From Fibrobacter sp. UWB15 (GTDB taxonomy: Bacteria > Fibrobacterota > Fibrobacteria > Fibrobacterales > Fibrobacteraceae), in contig NZ_FXBA01000001.1 in NCBI RefSeq assembly GCF_900177705.1, positions 62,001 through 126,000 on the forward strand: a stretch of 64,000 bases of DNA, in the 5' to 3' direction. A program made the translations under genes and the position numbers. Numbering within the stretch: the first letter of the stretch is position 1; every line of letters begins with the position of its first letter. The notes under the pieces are model-generated. The model did not search any database. It was not told the DNA's origin and saw nothing but the letters and a program-made list of their open reading frames with translations. Shown here piece by piece: positions 16,104 through 24,046 of this stretch.

Positions 16104-16215
16104 AAAAAAAAGCCGCTCTGGTGGGTCTGTCTCGTCTAGAGACTTGCGGCTCGCGATTGCTGACTGGAACGGCTGCGATGCCGGCGCTTCTTATCCACCA
16201 GAAGGGCTCAATCAT
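16104..16215 (-). ncRNA. Candidate structured RNA between carB and bioB
   Basis: On the minus strand a roughly 100-base GC-rich segment is closed by TCTGGTGG (minus strand of 16195-16202) pairing with CCACCAGA (minus strand of 16117-16124), plus an outer GCC/GGC, and is followed immediately by eight U (16111-16104), like a terminator-ended small RNA. An inner hairpin pairs GTCTC with GAGAC (16130-16144). It does not match SRP, 6S, tmRNA, RNase P RNA or common riboswitches as I remember them. It could be a 3' UTR structure of bioB mRNA or an independent small RNA; the plus-strand orientation cannot be excluded. No protein frame is convincing here. Confidence 0.4.
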
Positions 16216-16220
16216 TAATA

Positions 16221-16260
16221 TACCACTTTATTTTTAAAGTGGTACGTTTTTCTTTATTTT
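16221..16260 (+). terminator. Hairpin with plus-strand T-rich tail
   Basis: TACCACTTTA pairs with TAAAGTGGTA around TTTT, followed by CGTTTTTCTTTATTTT on the plus strand. It may terminate plus-strand read-through towards bioB. A perfect inverted repeat, TATTCCAA-G-TTGGAATA, lies at 16264-16280, between it and the bioB stop. Confidence 0.55.
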
Positions 16261-16287
16261 CGATATTCCAAGTTGGAATAGTCGGTG

Positions 16288-17259
16288 CTAACCGATAAAC
16301 CCGTGCGGGGTAAAGCCGAGCCCTTTCACCAGCTCGAAGTCCTTGCAGCTGTTGACACCGGCGGTGGTGAGCATGTCGTCGGTGATGGCTGCGTTTGCGC
16401 CGCTCTTGAAGGCGCGCTTGCCGTCGTCGCCCAAGACGCCGCGGCCGCCCGCGAGGCGGATGAATGCCTTCGGGTTGATAAATCGGTAAATGGCCACGAT
16501 GCGGCAGAATTCATCGTTCGTGAGTTTCGGGAGGTTCTCGTAGGGCGTGCCCGGGATGGCGTTCAACACATTCACCGGTGTGGACTTGACGCCGAGTTTG
16601 CGGAGATCGAGGCACATGTCGATTCGGTCTTCCATGGTTTCGCCGAGGCCCATGATGCCGCCGCTGCAGATTTCAAGACCTGCGGCAAGTGCGTTCTGGA
16701 GTGCGCCGATTTTGTCGTCGTAGGTATGTGTGGTGCACACGTCGGGGAAGTGCCTGCGGTAAGTTTCCAGGTTGTTGTGGAAGCGAGTGAGGCCTGCTTC
16801 TTTGAGCTTGTCGAACTGTTCTCTGTTCAAGAGTCCTGCCGAAAGGCATACGGAAAGTTTGGTTTCTTTCTTGAGGCGGCGAATGGCTTCGCTGATCTGT
16901 TCCACGTCGCGGTTCGAGAGCGTGCGGCCTGAGGTGACTATGGAGTAACGCGGAATGCCTGCGGCTTCTTTCTTCTTCGCGTCAGCAACGATTTCGTCGG
17001 CGCTGAGAAGCTTGTATTCGGGGGCTCCGGTGTGGTAGTAGCTGCTCTGGGCGCAGTACTTGCAGTTTTCGGAGCAGCGGCCGCTGCGGGCGTTCACGAT
17101 CGAGCAGAAGTCAAAGTCGTTGCCGTGGAATTTTTCGCGGATTTCGTTGGCGGCTTTCGTGAGTTCGTTGAGGTTTTCACCTAAAAGCTTGATTGCTTCT
17201 TCGCGGTTGATTTCGTAACCGCCTAAAACCTTTTCCTTAAGTTCCTGGATAAAAGACAT
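16288..17259 (-). CDS. bioB: Biotin synthase BioB
   Basis: Radical-SAM enzyme inserting sulfur into dethiobiotin, the last step of biotin synthesis. The 323 residues begin at ATG 17259 (MSFIQELKEKVLGG), chosen because AAGGAG lies 7 bases upstream; the longer frame adds 10 residues without benefit. It shows the radical-SAM cysteine motif in ARSGRCSENCKYCAQSSYYHTG (CxxxCxxC), CSGGIMGLGETMEDR, and RLAGGRGVLGDDGKR with the arginine that contacts the auxiliary [2Fe-2S] cluster. No other bio gene is adjacent and no BirA site is evident. A TATATTTG element lies 28 bases upstream. Confidence 0.96.
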   Translation of the reverse strand: MSFIQELKEKVLGGYEINREEAIKLLGENLNELTKAANEIREKFHGNDFDFCSIVNARSGRCSENCKYCAQSSYYHTGAPEYKLLSADEIVADAKKKEAAGIPRYSIVTSGRTLSNRDVEQISEAIRRLKKETKLSVCLSAGLLNREQFDKLKEAGLTRFHNNLETYRRHFPDVCTTHTYDDKIGALQNALAAGLEICSGGIMGLGETMEDRIDMCLDLRKLGVKSTPVNVLNAIPGTPYENLPKLTNDEFCRIVAIYRFINPKAFIRLAGGRGVLGDDGKRAFKSGANAAITDDMLTTAGVNSCKDFELVKGLGFTPHGFIG

Positions 17260-17286
17260 ATCTTGCTCCTTGAACATTTTCGCGTG

Positions 17287-17294
17287 CAAATATA
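17287..17294 (-). promoter_or_regulatory. TATATTTG promoter element of bioB
   Basis: Minus strand reads TATATTTG, matching the recurrent TAnnTTTG element, 28 bases before the bioB ATG. Confidence 0.45.
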
Positions 17295-17347
17295 GAAAAG
17301 ATATATTATATTAAGAAGGTGAATTTTTAATCCGAAAAGGGGGTTAT

Positions 17348-18337
17348 ATGCTCAAAAAACTATTCCTGTCCGCCGCTATAGTGGCCTTGGTTTTTACCGC
17401 TTGCGATTCTGACAGTTCTACATCGCCAAAAAACGATGAACAACCTAAGGACAATGTCTCGGAACAGTCTGGTACAACAAATGGTGATGATGCTAATAGT
17501 TCCATTGTAAAAACAGATCCTGTTTCTGCGAATACATCTACCGAAGTTCCTTGTTCAGTAGAAAAACTTTCCGCTAATTCCTTTGTCATAAAAATGAAAG
17601 AGGATGGTGCGAAGACAACGATTACGACTACAATAGCAGGTGGACAAGCAGAAAATGATTACGTGACCGAATACGACGAATCTGTGCCGGAAGCAATGAT
17701 TCAGTCGCTATGTGAATCGAACAAGCAAGAGGCTTTAACGAAGAATGCGACTGTAACATGTGATGGCCGGACCATGAAGATTCATGAAATCGCTGGTGCC
17801 GAAATTGGCTTTGATGGAGCTTTGGAATCTGCTAAAGAAGTCTGTAAAACGATGAATGCGTACCTGTCGGAAAATAGTGATGTAAATCTTCCGGAGGAAC
17901 CTGGTTCAAACGAAACGCCTGTGATTGATGACCCGAACCCGAATGCTTTTTCAACTTCTGGCAAAGCCACTTGCAAGATTACCCAAAAAACGGGAACCGC
18001 TTTTGAGATGGTTGCTGTTCAGCCGGATTCGGGGTCGATTACAACTTTGTATGAGTATAAAATGGATTCTCTTGTGACTCTCATCCAGTTTGATTTCTTG
18101 CCGGCCATGCCTCTGGATTCTATTAATGCGTTCTGTGCAGAAGCTAAGGTCGATGCAGGTGAAGTGGAGGAAGATGGTGCGGTTGTGAATGTGACTTGTG
18201 GTGACAATACGATTACAGAACGTATAGCTGTGCCGAGCTCGTTTAACCCGCTCCCTTTCATTGCTCCGGAGATGACTGAATACTGCGAAGAAATTCAGCG
18301 GACGGGAATAATCCCTGATGATGAAGACGATATCTAA
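17348..18337 (+). CDS. Lipoprotein with internally duplicated domain
   Basis: 329 residues, preceded by AAAGGGGG. Lipoprotein signal MLKKLFLSAAIVALVFTAC (Cys19), an acidic Ser/Asn/Asp linker to about residue 60, then two related halves. The first has EKLSANSFVIKMKEDG, MIQSLCESNKQEA and ATVTCDGRTMKIHE; the second has CKITQKTGTAFEMVAVQPDSG, SINAFCAEAKVDA and VVNVTCGDNTITE. The shared cysteines (LCxxxK/FCxExK and VTCxG) suggest one disulfide-stabilised fold present twice. I recognise no family. A bidirectional hairpin separates it from the convergent argF. Confidence 0.75.
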   Translation: MLKKLFLSAAIVALVFTACDSDSSTSPKNDEQPKDNVSEQSGTTNGDDANSSIVKTDPVSANTSTEVPCSVEKLSANSFVIKMKEDGAKTTITTTIAGGQAENDYVTEYDESVPEAMIQSLCESNKQEALTKNATVTCDGRTMKIHEIAGAEIGFDGALESAKEVCKTMNAYLSENSDVNLPEEPGSNETPVIDDPNPNAFSTSGKATCKITQKTGTAFEMVAVQPDSGSITTLYEYKMDSLVTLIQFDFLPAMPLDSINAFCAEAKVDAGEVEEDGAVVNVTCGDNTITERIAVPSSFNPLPFIAPEMTEYCEEIQRTGIIPDDEDDI

Positions 18338-18360
18338 AAAATTTTAACAGACAACTAGAA

Positions 18361-18390
18361 AAGCTCGGCAGCGCCGAGCTTAAATTTTTT
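18361..18390. terminator. Bidirectional terminator between lipoprotein gene and argF
   Basis: AAGCTCGGC pairs perfectly with GCCGAGCTT around AGC. A T-rich stretch follows on the plus strand (AAATTTTTTC) and a shorter TTTTCT on the minus strand, serving the two convergent genes. Confidence 0.75.
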
Positions 18391-18403
18391 CTGAGAAATC
18401 CGC

Positions 18404-19363
18404 TTATTTAGCGAACGGAGGCATCACTTGCCATAATACGGCTTTATGAGCGTGCAAGCGGTTTTCGGCTTCTTCGAAGCTCATGTTCACGTTGAGGTTG
18501 TCCATCACGGAGTCCGTGATTTCTTCGCCGCGGTGAGCCGGCAGGCAGTGGCTGACCTTGCAGTGAGCCGGAGCGAGCTTCAGGAGTTCGTCGTTGATCT
18601 GGAACGGCAAGAAGTGAGACTGCTTGGTGGCCTTTTCGCCTTCCTGACCCATGGAGACCCACACGTCGCTATAGAGAATGTCGGCGTCTTTGACGGCTTC
18701 CTTCGGATCGTGGAATACGCGGTACTGGCAGCCGTGTTTCTTCAAGCCTTCTTGAGCTTCTTCGACCACCTTGGCGGGCTGTTCAAAGCCCTTCGGGCAG
18801 GCGAGCGTGAAGTTCATGCCCACCTTGGAGGCGAGGGCGAGGAACGAGTTGGCCACATTGTTGCCGTCACCGATGAAGGCGACGGTCTTCGGCTTACCGT
18901 CGGCATTCTTGAATCCGCCGAGGTTTTCCTTGATCATCTGGGCGAATGCGATTGCCTGGCACGGGTGGTAGTCGTCGGTCAAGGCGTTCACAACGGGGAC
19001 GCTGCCGTATTCGGCGAGCTGTTCCACCAGGTCCTGCTTGAAGCAGCGGACTACGATGGCGTTTACCCAGCGGCTGAGGCAGCGGGCGACGTCCTTGACG
19101 CTTTCGCGCTTGCCAAGGCCAATGGAATCGGGTGCGAGCAACACGGCGTGGCCGCCGAGCTGGTTCATGCCCACCTGGAATGTGGTGATAGTTCGCAGCG
19201 AGGGCTTTTCGAAGAACATGGCGATGTTCTGGCCATGCAGACGGTCAGACACCTTGCCGGCGTGGACTTCTGCCTTCAGGCGAGAAGCGATTTCGATAGT
19301 TTCCAGGATTTTTTCTTCGCTCCAGTCCATGAGGCGGAGGAAGTGCTTGTTGCGATCAATCAT
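18404..19363 (-). CDS. argF: Ornithine carbamoyltransferase
   Basis: Transfers the carbamoyl group from carbamoyl phosphate to ornithine in cytoplasmic arginine synthesis, using the product of carB. The 319 residues show the N-terminal carbamoyl-phosphate site FEKPSLRTITTFQ, DDYHPCQAIAFAQ, the nucleotide-like fold VAFIGDGNNVANS, DVWVSMGQE and the ornithine-binding HCLPAHRGEEIT. In the usual STRTR/SLRTR motif the last arginine is Ile here (SLRTI), an unusual change worth checking. Acetyl- or succinyl-ornithine specificity cannot be excluded by eye, but HCLPxxR favours ornithine. It is separated from carB by bioB and a lipoprotein gene. Confidence 0.9.
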   Translation of the reverse strand: MIDRNKHFLRLMDWSEEKILETIEIASRLKAEVHAGKVSDRLHGQNIAMFFEKPSLRTITTFQVGMNQLGGHAVLLAPDSIGLGKRESVKDVARCLSRWVNAIVVRCFKQDLVEQLAEYGSVPVVNALTDDYHPCQAIAFAQMIKENLGGFKNADGKPKTVAFIGDGNNVANSFLALASKVGMNFTLACPKGFEQPAKVVEEAQEGLKKHGCQYRVFHDPKEAVKDADILYSDVWVSMGQEGEKATKQSHFLPFQINDELLKLAPAHCKVSHCLPAHRGEEITDSVMDNLNVNMSFEEAENRLHAHKAVLWQVMPPFAK

Positions 19364-19392
19364 TTTTGATTCCTTTGGGCAAGCCCGTAAAA

Positions 19393-19428
19393 CAAAAAAA
19401 ATTAAAAAACGGAGCTTTTACACTCCGT
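19393..19428 (-). terminator. Terminator of the bS22-like gene
   Basis: On the minus strand ACGGAG pairs with CTCCGT around TGTAAAAG, followed by TTTTTAATTTTTTTT. Confidence 0.75.
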
Positions 19429-19464
19429 CTTTAACAGGAAATCACAATAGAATGCTAACGGATA

Positions 19465-19560
19465 TTAGCGAAGTTTCTTTTTGTGACGGTCACGACGACG
19501 GCGCTTCTTACGCTTGTGAGTCGCAATCTTCCTGCGCTTTCTTTTCTTTCCGCAAGGCAT
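19465..19560 (-). CDS. 31-residue basic ribosomal protein, AURKAIP1/COX24 (mS38/bS22-like) family
   Basis: A very short gene from ATG 19560, with GGAGAAACAAC as ribosome-binding site. The product starts MPCGKKRKRRKIATHKRKKR and ends RRRDRHKKKLR; more than half of it is Lys/Arg. It resembles the tiny Bacteroidetes proteins (MPSGKKRKRHKVATHKRKKR type) annotated as AURKAIP1/COX24-domain proteins, related to mitochondrial mS38 and mycobacterial bS22 of the small ribosomal subunit. A minus-strand terminator follows. Assignment is from remembered family sequence; the ribosomal role is inferred. Confidence 0.8.
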   Translation of the reverse strand: MPCGKKRKRRKIATHKRKKRRRRDRHKKKLR

Positions 19561-19735
19561 GTTGTTTCTCCGTTAAGGGTTAAACTTAAAAATGTGCCTC
19601 CAAATAGAGAAATTTTTAGGGGTTTTGTCAAGGCTCAATGGGGCAAAACGCATAAAAATATGCAAAAAAGTTATGCAAAAAAGGCCCCCGACTTGCGTCG
19701 AAGGTCTTTGAGGTGTTTGGTCTTCTAGAGGAATC

Positions 19736-21370
19736 TTAGTTCAGCGCAGGAGTTTCCCAGTCAATCCACTCGGACTTCTTGAAGTTGATTGTCTGCGTAT
19801 TCTTGGAATAATCAATCTTACCCGTCTTGGCGTCCTTGCCGAGCAGGAACTTATTGATGAAGTCCTTCACTTCGTCGAACTGTCCGTTCGGGAGCGAACA
19901 GTGCGCGTGGCCGCCTTCCTGGCTATAGGTGTAATTTTCCGTCACGCCGAGAGCCTTGTAGGTTTCGAGAGAAGCCTGACCGCAGTAGTTAGACGGCACT
20001 TCGCCCAGCCATTCCTGGCCCGCGTTATCGAGGATGAGGAGCGGACGCGGGGCGACCATGCTCACGAGCATGTGCTGGTCGAACGGGAGCGTATTTTCCC
20101 TGCCGTCGTAGTTCTTGAAGCTAGAAATCATCCACTTGCCTTCGGAACCAGCGCTGGCCAGGCCCTGCACGAACTGCTTGCCTTTCTGCCTGTTGACCTG
20201 GGCGCCTACACGCCAAAGCGATGCGCCGCCCGAACCGGATTCCTGCGGAATGGTGAGCGCAATGCGTTCGTCAAAAGCGCCGATGGCGAGGGCTGCCTTA
20301 CCCAGGCGGGAACAACCGCTAACAGCCAGGTGCTTGACATCGATGCCTGCATCGGGGTCTTTTTCCAAAGCGTCGATCAGGCGGCTCACGCCCCATGCCC
20401 AGGCGATAATGGTGCCCTGGCCGCCGTTGTAAAGCTGGAAGAACTTGCCGCCACCGCTTTCGGGAGCGACATTGTTCGTATTGAAGGTTATCATGGCGAT
20501 GTCCAAGCCGTTGGTCGAGGAGCCGAGGCTTCCGCATGCGCCTAATCCCTGGTCCAGGCCGATGAGGGCCGGCTTCGGCTTGTCCTTGGTGCCGGCACTG
20601 TTGATGGTGACGTCGAAGGAGGCGGACTTGCCCTTGTCGGTAACGGTGACGGTGTATTTGTTGCCGGACTTCTTGCCCTCGACCTTTTCGGGATTGCGCG
20701 GCTTTTCGCCGAACATGAGTTTTTCGTACATGGCGCCGATTTCTTCGCGACGGCACTTCCAATCGGCCTTGCTAGAAATACGCTTGCCGTCAAGACCCTT
20801 GAACGGGTCGGGGAGTTTCGCGTTATCCACGCTTGTAGGAATGTTGCCAATCTGACATTCGCTGCGGTGATCTTCCACGAAGTCGTTGCCGGGTGTCGGC
20901 GGAATGACTTCTTCTTCGCTGGAGCTGGATTCGACGGGGTTCACGTCGCCGACAGAGCTGCTAGAAGAGCGGTGATGATGGTGTCCACTGCTCGAAGATG
21001 CAACAACCGGTTCTGTGGTCAAAGAACTTGAAGATGTGTAAGAATTATTTGGAATAGAGTCGTTTTGAACGTCAACGGGGTTGCCTGTTTGGTTGGAATC
21101 TTGCGGTGTTGAGCCCGGTTCCTGGGTGGTGGCTCCCGATGAGTCTGCCGGCACGTCAATCACGTTCGGCCCTTCGTTGATTTCAAAGTCGATTGTCTCG
21201 ACAGGCGGCTGCTGATTGGCTAAATTTGCCGAATCTGCGTTAAATTCGCCATATTTGTCAATGAGACACTGTTCTGTGGTACATTCGGTAGCGGTCGTGT
21301 TTTCGTCGCCGCATGCCCAAAAACCGGCGGCAATAATTGCCGCTGGCAATAGATATTTATATTTGTTCAT
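19736..21370 (-). CDS. CE15-type glucuronoyl esterase, lipoprotein
   Basis: 544 residues from ATG 21370, where a lipoprotein signal starts (MNKYKYLLPAAIIAAGFWAC, Cys20); the upstream frame is rejected. A Ser/Thr/Pro-rich linker to about residue 160 includes a four-His run before five Ser. The catalytic domain (about 165-515) carries the family signature SGCSRLGKAALAIGAF (nucleophile Ser354), PQESGSGG (acidic residue Glu378) and GGHAHCSLP (catalytic His488 or His490). CE15 enzymes hydrolyse the ester between 4-O-methyl-glucuronoyl side chains of xylan and lignin alcohols. With the lipid anchor it is probably on the cell surface, aiding biomass deconstruction. Confidence 0.9.
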   Translation of the reverse strand: MNKYKYLLPAAIIAAGFWACGDENTTATECTTEQCLIDKYGEFNADSANLANQQPPVETIDFEINEGPNVIDVPADSSGATTQEPGSTPQDSNQTGNPVDVQNDSIPNNSYTSSSSLTTEPVVASSSSGHHHHRSSSSSVGDVNPVESSSSEEEVIPPTPGNDFVEDHRSECQIGNIPTSVDNAKLPDPFKGLDGKRISSKADWKCRREEIGAMYEKLMFGEKPRNPEKVEGKKSGNKYTVTVTDKGKSASFDVTINSAGTKDKPKPALIGLDQGLGACGSLGSSTNGLDIAMITFNTNNVAPESGGGKFFQLYNGGQGTIIAWAWGVSRLIDALEKDPDAGIDVKHLAVSGCSRLGKAALAIGAFDERIALTIPQESGSGGASLWRVGAQVNRQKGKQFVQGLASAGSEGKWMISSFKNYDGRENTLPFDQHMLVSMVAPRPLLILDNAGQEWLGEVPSNYCGQASLETYKALGVTENYTYSQEGGHAHCSLPNGQFDEVKDFINKFLLGKDAKTGKIDYSKNTQTINFKKSEWIDWETPALN

Positions 21371-21554
21371 ACATCCAATCCCAATTAGAGTGTAGTGAAT
21401 TCTGCACTCGTAAATGTGTAAATAAAATACATTCTTTTTTTTAAAGTGGAAACTTTTGTTCCGATTTTTTACGTTAATTTTTGTCAACAAGGCGCGGCGC
21501 TCGCTGTTTTTTTAGGATTTACTATAATTACGATGTTCAGCAAGGAATCAGATT

Positions 21555-23144
21555 ATGGAACAGCAAGCTGTAGAAGCGTTGTCCTTTTTTCATGGCACTT
21601 TTTGGGCGTTAGTCCCCTCTATTGTGGCGATCGTCCTAGCCCTCATTACCAAAGAAGCCTATTCGTCGTTGTTTATCGGCGTCCTTATCGGGGGGCTTTT
21701 CATTAGTCAGGGGAGTTTTCCCGGATTTTTGGATGCGGTATTCAAGAACGGAATGGTCAAACAGGTGTCGGACCCGTGGAATGTGGGTATTCTGTTTTTC
21801 TTGGTGATGCTTGGCGCAATGGTTGCCCTCATGAATAAGTCGGGGGCTGCGGCGGCGTTTGGAAACTGGGCGAAGTTACATATCAAAACTAAAGTTGGTG
21901 CGCAAATAGCGACGATAGTTCTTGGTATCTTGATTTTTGTGGACGATTATTTCAACTGCCTTACGGTGGGCAGCGTGATGCGTCCGGTTACGGATAAATT
22001 TAAGATCAGCCATGAAAAACTCTCCTACTTGATCGATGCAACTGCGGCTCCGATTTGTATTATCGCACCGGTGAGTTCCTGGGCGGCTGCGGTAACGGGC
22101 TTTGTCGAAGGCGAAGATGGTCTTGGTCTTTTTGTGAAAGCGATTCCGTTCAATTTCTATGCTTTACTGACGATTGTGGCACTTTTTGCCCTTGTTCTTT
22201 TGAAGGTCGATTTTGGGCCGATGAGAAGGAGCGAATCGGCTGCAGACATAATTACGGCCAAGATGGATGAAATGAATGTCGAGCAAGCCCGTGGAACGGT
22301 TCTCGATTTGATTTTCCCGATAGTGGTGCTGATCATCTTCTGCGTGGCGGGCTTGGTTTATACGGGAGGCTTCTTTTCGAGTGGAGAGGCTCACAAGGGT
22401 TTTGTCGAAGCCTTTGGCGCAAGCGATGCTTCGGTGGGACTTGTGCTTGGCAGCTTTGGTGCATTCTTTCTGACCGTGGTTTGGTACATGGGTCGCCGGG
22501 TTTTGAAAATCAACAAGTGCCTGGAATGTTTGCCTGAAGGTTTCAAGGCGATGGTCCCTGCAATCATTATCCTTGTGCTTGCCTGGAGTCTGAAGGGCGT
22601 TACCGATACGCTTGGCGCAAAGGACTATGTGGCGGGAATCGTTTCGGGAAGTGCTGTAACTTTAATGAACTTTATGCCGGCTATCATCTTTTTGGTGGCA
22701 ATCGGTCTTGCTTTTTCGACAGGAACTTCGTGGGGTACGTTTGGCATCTTGATTCCGATTGTGGTGGCCGCGTTCTCTAGCGTTGATCCTGGTCTCATGA
22801 TTATTTCGATTTCCGCTTGCATGGCGGGTGCCGTTTGCGGTGACCATATTTCACCCATTTCGGATACGACAATCATGGCAAGCGCAGGCGCTGAATGTAA
22901 CCATGTGAGCCATGTGAAAACGCAGCTGCCTTACGCCTTGTGCGTGGCGTCGATAAGTTTTGTCAGCTATATTATCGCAGGGTTCACTCGCAGTGCGTTG
23001 CTCTCGCTTTTTGTGGGTGTCGTGCTGGTTGTGGGCGGTTTGTTGTTTGTGAAAAAGCGCCGTGGATCTGGCCGCAAGAAAAAGTTCTCGCTCAAGAAAT
23101 TACTTGCCCCTAAAAAGCCTGCAAAAAAGAAAGCTAGCGCCTAA
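21555..23144 (+). CDS. NhaC-family Na+/H+ antiporter
   Basis: 529 residues with about a dozen hydrophobic segments. It begins MEQQAVEALSFFHGTFWALVPSIVAIVLAL and shows ALITKEAYSSLFIGVLIGG, FVDDYFNCLTVG, ISHEKLSYLIDATAAPICII, STGTSWGTFGILIPI and GDHISPISDTTIMASAGAEC, typical of the NhaC Na+/H+ antiporter group in the inner membrane. The C-terminus is a Lys-rich cytoplasmic tail. AAGGA lies 9 bases before ATG 21555. Its 3' end overlaps the convergent permease gene by 11 bases. Lactate/malate exchange (MleN type) is the main alternative. Confidence 0.87.
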   Translation: MEQQAVEALSFFHGTFWALVPSIVAIVLALITKEAYSSLFIGVLIGGLFISQGSFPGFLDAVFKNGMVKQVSDPWNVGILFFLVMLGAMVALMNKSGAAAAFGNWAKLHIKTKVGAQIATIVLGILIFVDDYFNCLTVGSVMRPVTDKFKISHEKLSYLIDATAAPICIIAPVSSWAAAVTGFVEGEDGLGLFVKAIPFNFYALLTIVALFALVLLKVDFGPMRRSESAADIITAKMDEMNVEQARGTVLDLIFPIVVLIIFCVAGLVYTGGFFSSGEAHKGFVEAFGASDASVGLVLGSFGAFFLTVVWYMGRRVLKINKCLECLPEGFKAMVPAIIILVLAWSLKGVTDTLGAKDYVAGIVSGSAVTLMNFMPAIIFLVAIGLAFSTGTSWGTFGILIPIVVAAFSSVDPGLMIISISACMAGAVCGDHISPISDTTIMASAGAECNHVSHVKTQLPYALCVASISFVSYIIAGFTRSALLSLFVGVVLVVGGLLFVKKRRGSGRKKKFSLKKLLAPKKPAKKKASA

Positions 23145-24039
23145 GTTGTGCGAAAACGATGGCGACCATCATGATGGCGCAACCGCAGATTTCGCGGGCT
23201 GAAAGTTGTTCCCCTAGAACTGCCCAGCCCGCAAATACGGCGAATACCGATTCTAGACTCATCGTAAGCGAGGCGATGGTGGGGGTTACTTTGTCTTGAG
23301 CAACAATCTGTAGCGTGTAGGCGATTCCGCTAGAGCAGAAGGCGGCAAAGCAGAGGCCCGCAACTGCTCTTGGATTGACAAGCGCGGCAGCAATCGTGCT
23401 AAAGTCCATAACAGGGAATTTCATGTCGAAAACAATCATGAGCGGTGCCGTCAAAACGCCGATAGTGAGGAACTGAATCGCCGAAACTCGAATCGGGTCG
23501 ACTTTGTTCACGAACTTGTCGATGACCAAAATATGGATTGAAAAGGCGAGAGCGCACAGCAGCGAAACACCATCCGAAAGTTCCAGCGAAAAACCGTCCT
23601 TGATGCAGAGCAGGTAAAGCCCGAAGGTCGTGATGACGACGCAAGCCCACGTCTTTGCCGAAATGCGATGACCGAGGATTAATCTTACAACGGGCACAAG
23701 TACGATGTAGCATGCTGTGAGGAATCCGGACTTTCCGGCGGAGGTGCCGAGATACATTCCCAGCTGTTGCAAGTTCATGGCCGTGCATAAGGCGAGCCCG
23801 CAAAAGAATCCGGCTTTCCAGTGTAGAATCCGCTCTTCGCGGTTGTGTGGCCTGCGCGGACTTTTGCCGAAAATGTCAAGAATCTTGAAAGTCAGGGCCA
23901 AAAAGCCTGCCGCGATAAAGCAGCGTATGCACGAAAAGGTGAACGGCCCGAAGGCGTTGCCCTCAATTTGGGCTACAAAGCCCGACCCCCAGATGGCGGC
24001 GGTTAGAACGAGTAAAAGAGTGTAACCGAAGCTTGCCAA
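23134..24039 (-). CDS. EamA/DMT-superfamily permease
   Basis: 301 residues with ten hydrophobic segments in two repeats, the EamA layout: AAIWGSGFVAQ near the N-terminus and CSSGIAYTLQIVAQDKVTPTIASLTMSLESVFAVFAGW in the second half. Such inner-membrane carriers export or import metabolites; the substrate cannot be told. The start appears to be TTG at 24039 (TTG GCA AGC), 8 bases after the glycogen synthase stop, which suggests co-transcription. The 3' end overlaps the convergent nhaC by 11 bases. Confidence 0.85.
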   Translation of the reverse strand: MASFGYTLLLVLTAAIWGSGFVAQIEGNAFGPFTFSCIRCFIAAGFLALTFKILDIFGKSPRRPHNREERILHWKAGFFCGLALCTAMNLQQLGMYLGTSAGKSGFLTACYIVLVPVVRLILGHRISAKTWACVVITTFGLYLLCIKDGFSLELSDGVSLLCALAFSIHILVIDKFVNKVDPIRVSAIQFLTIGVLTAPLMIVFDMKFPVMDFSTIAAALVNPRAVAGLCFAAFCSSGIAYTLQIVAQDKVTPTIASLTMSLESVFAVFAGWAVLGEQLSAREICGCAIMMVAIVFAQLRR

Positions 24040-24046
24040 AAGAGAC

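Noticed and set aside
15825-16287. tRNA, SRP RNA, 6S or tmRNA in the post-carB gap
   Set aside because: No T-loop, CCA-end, GGAAGCAGCC-type SRP loop or tmRNA hallmark was seen; left as an unassigned structured candidate.
16285-16932. 215-residue open frame opposite bioB
   Set aside because: Antisense shadow of bioB without any recognised motif or ribosome-binding site.
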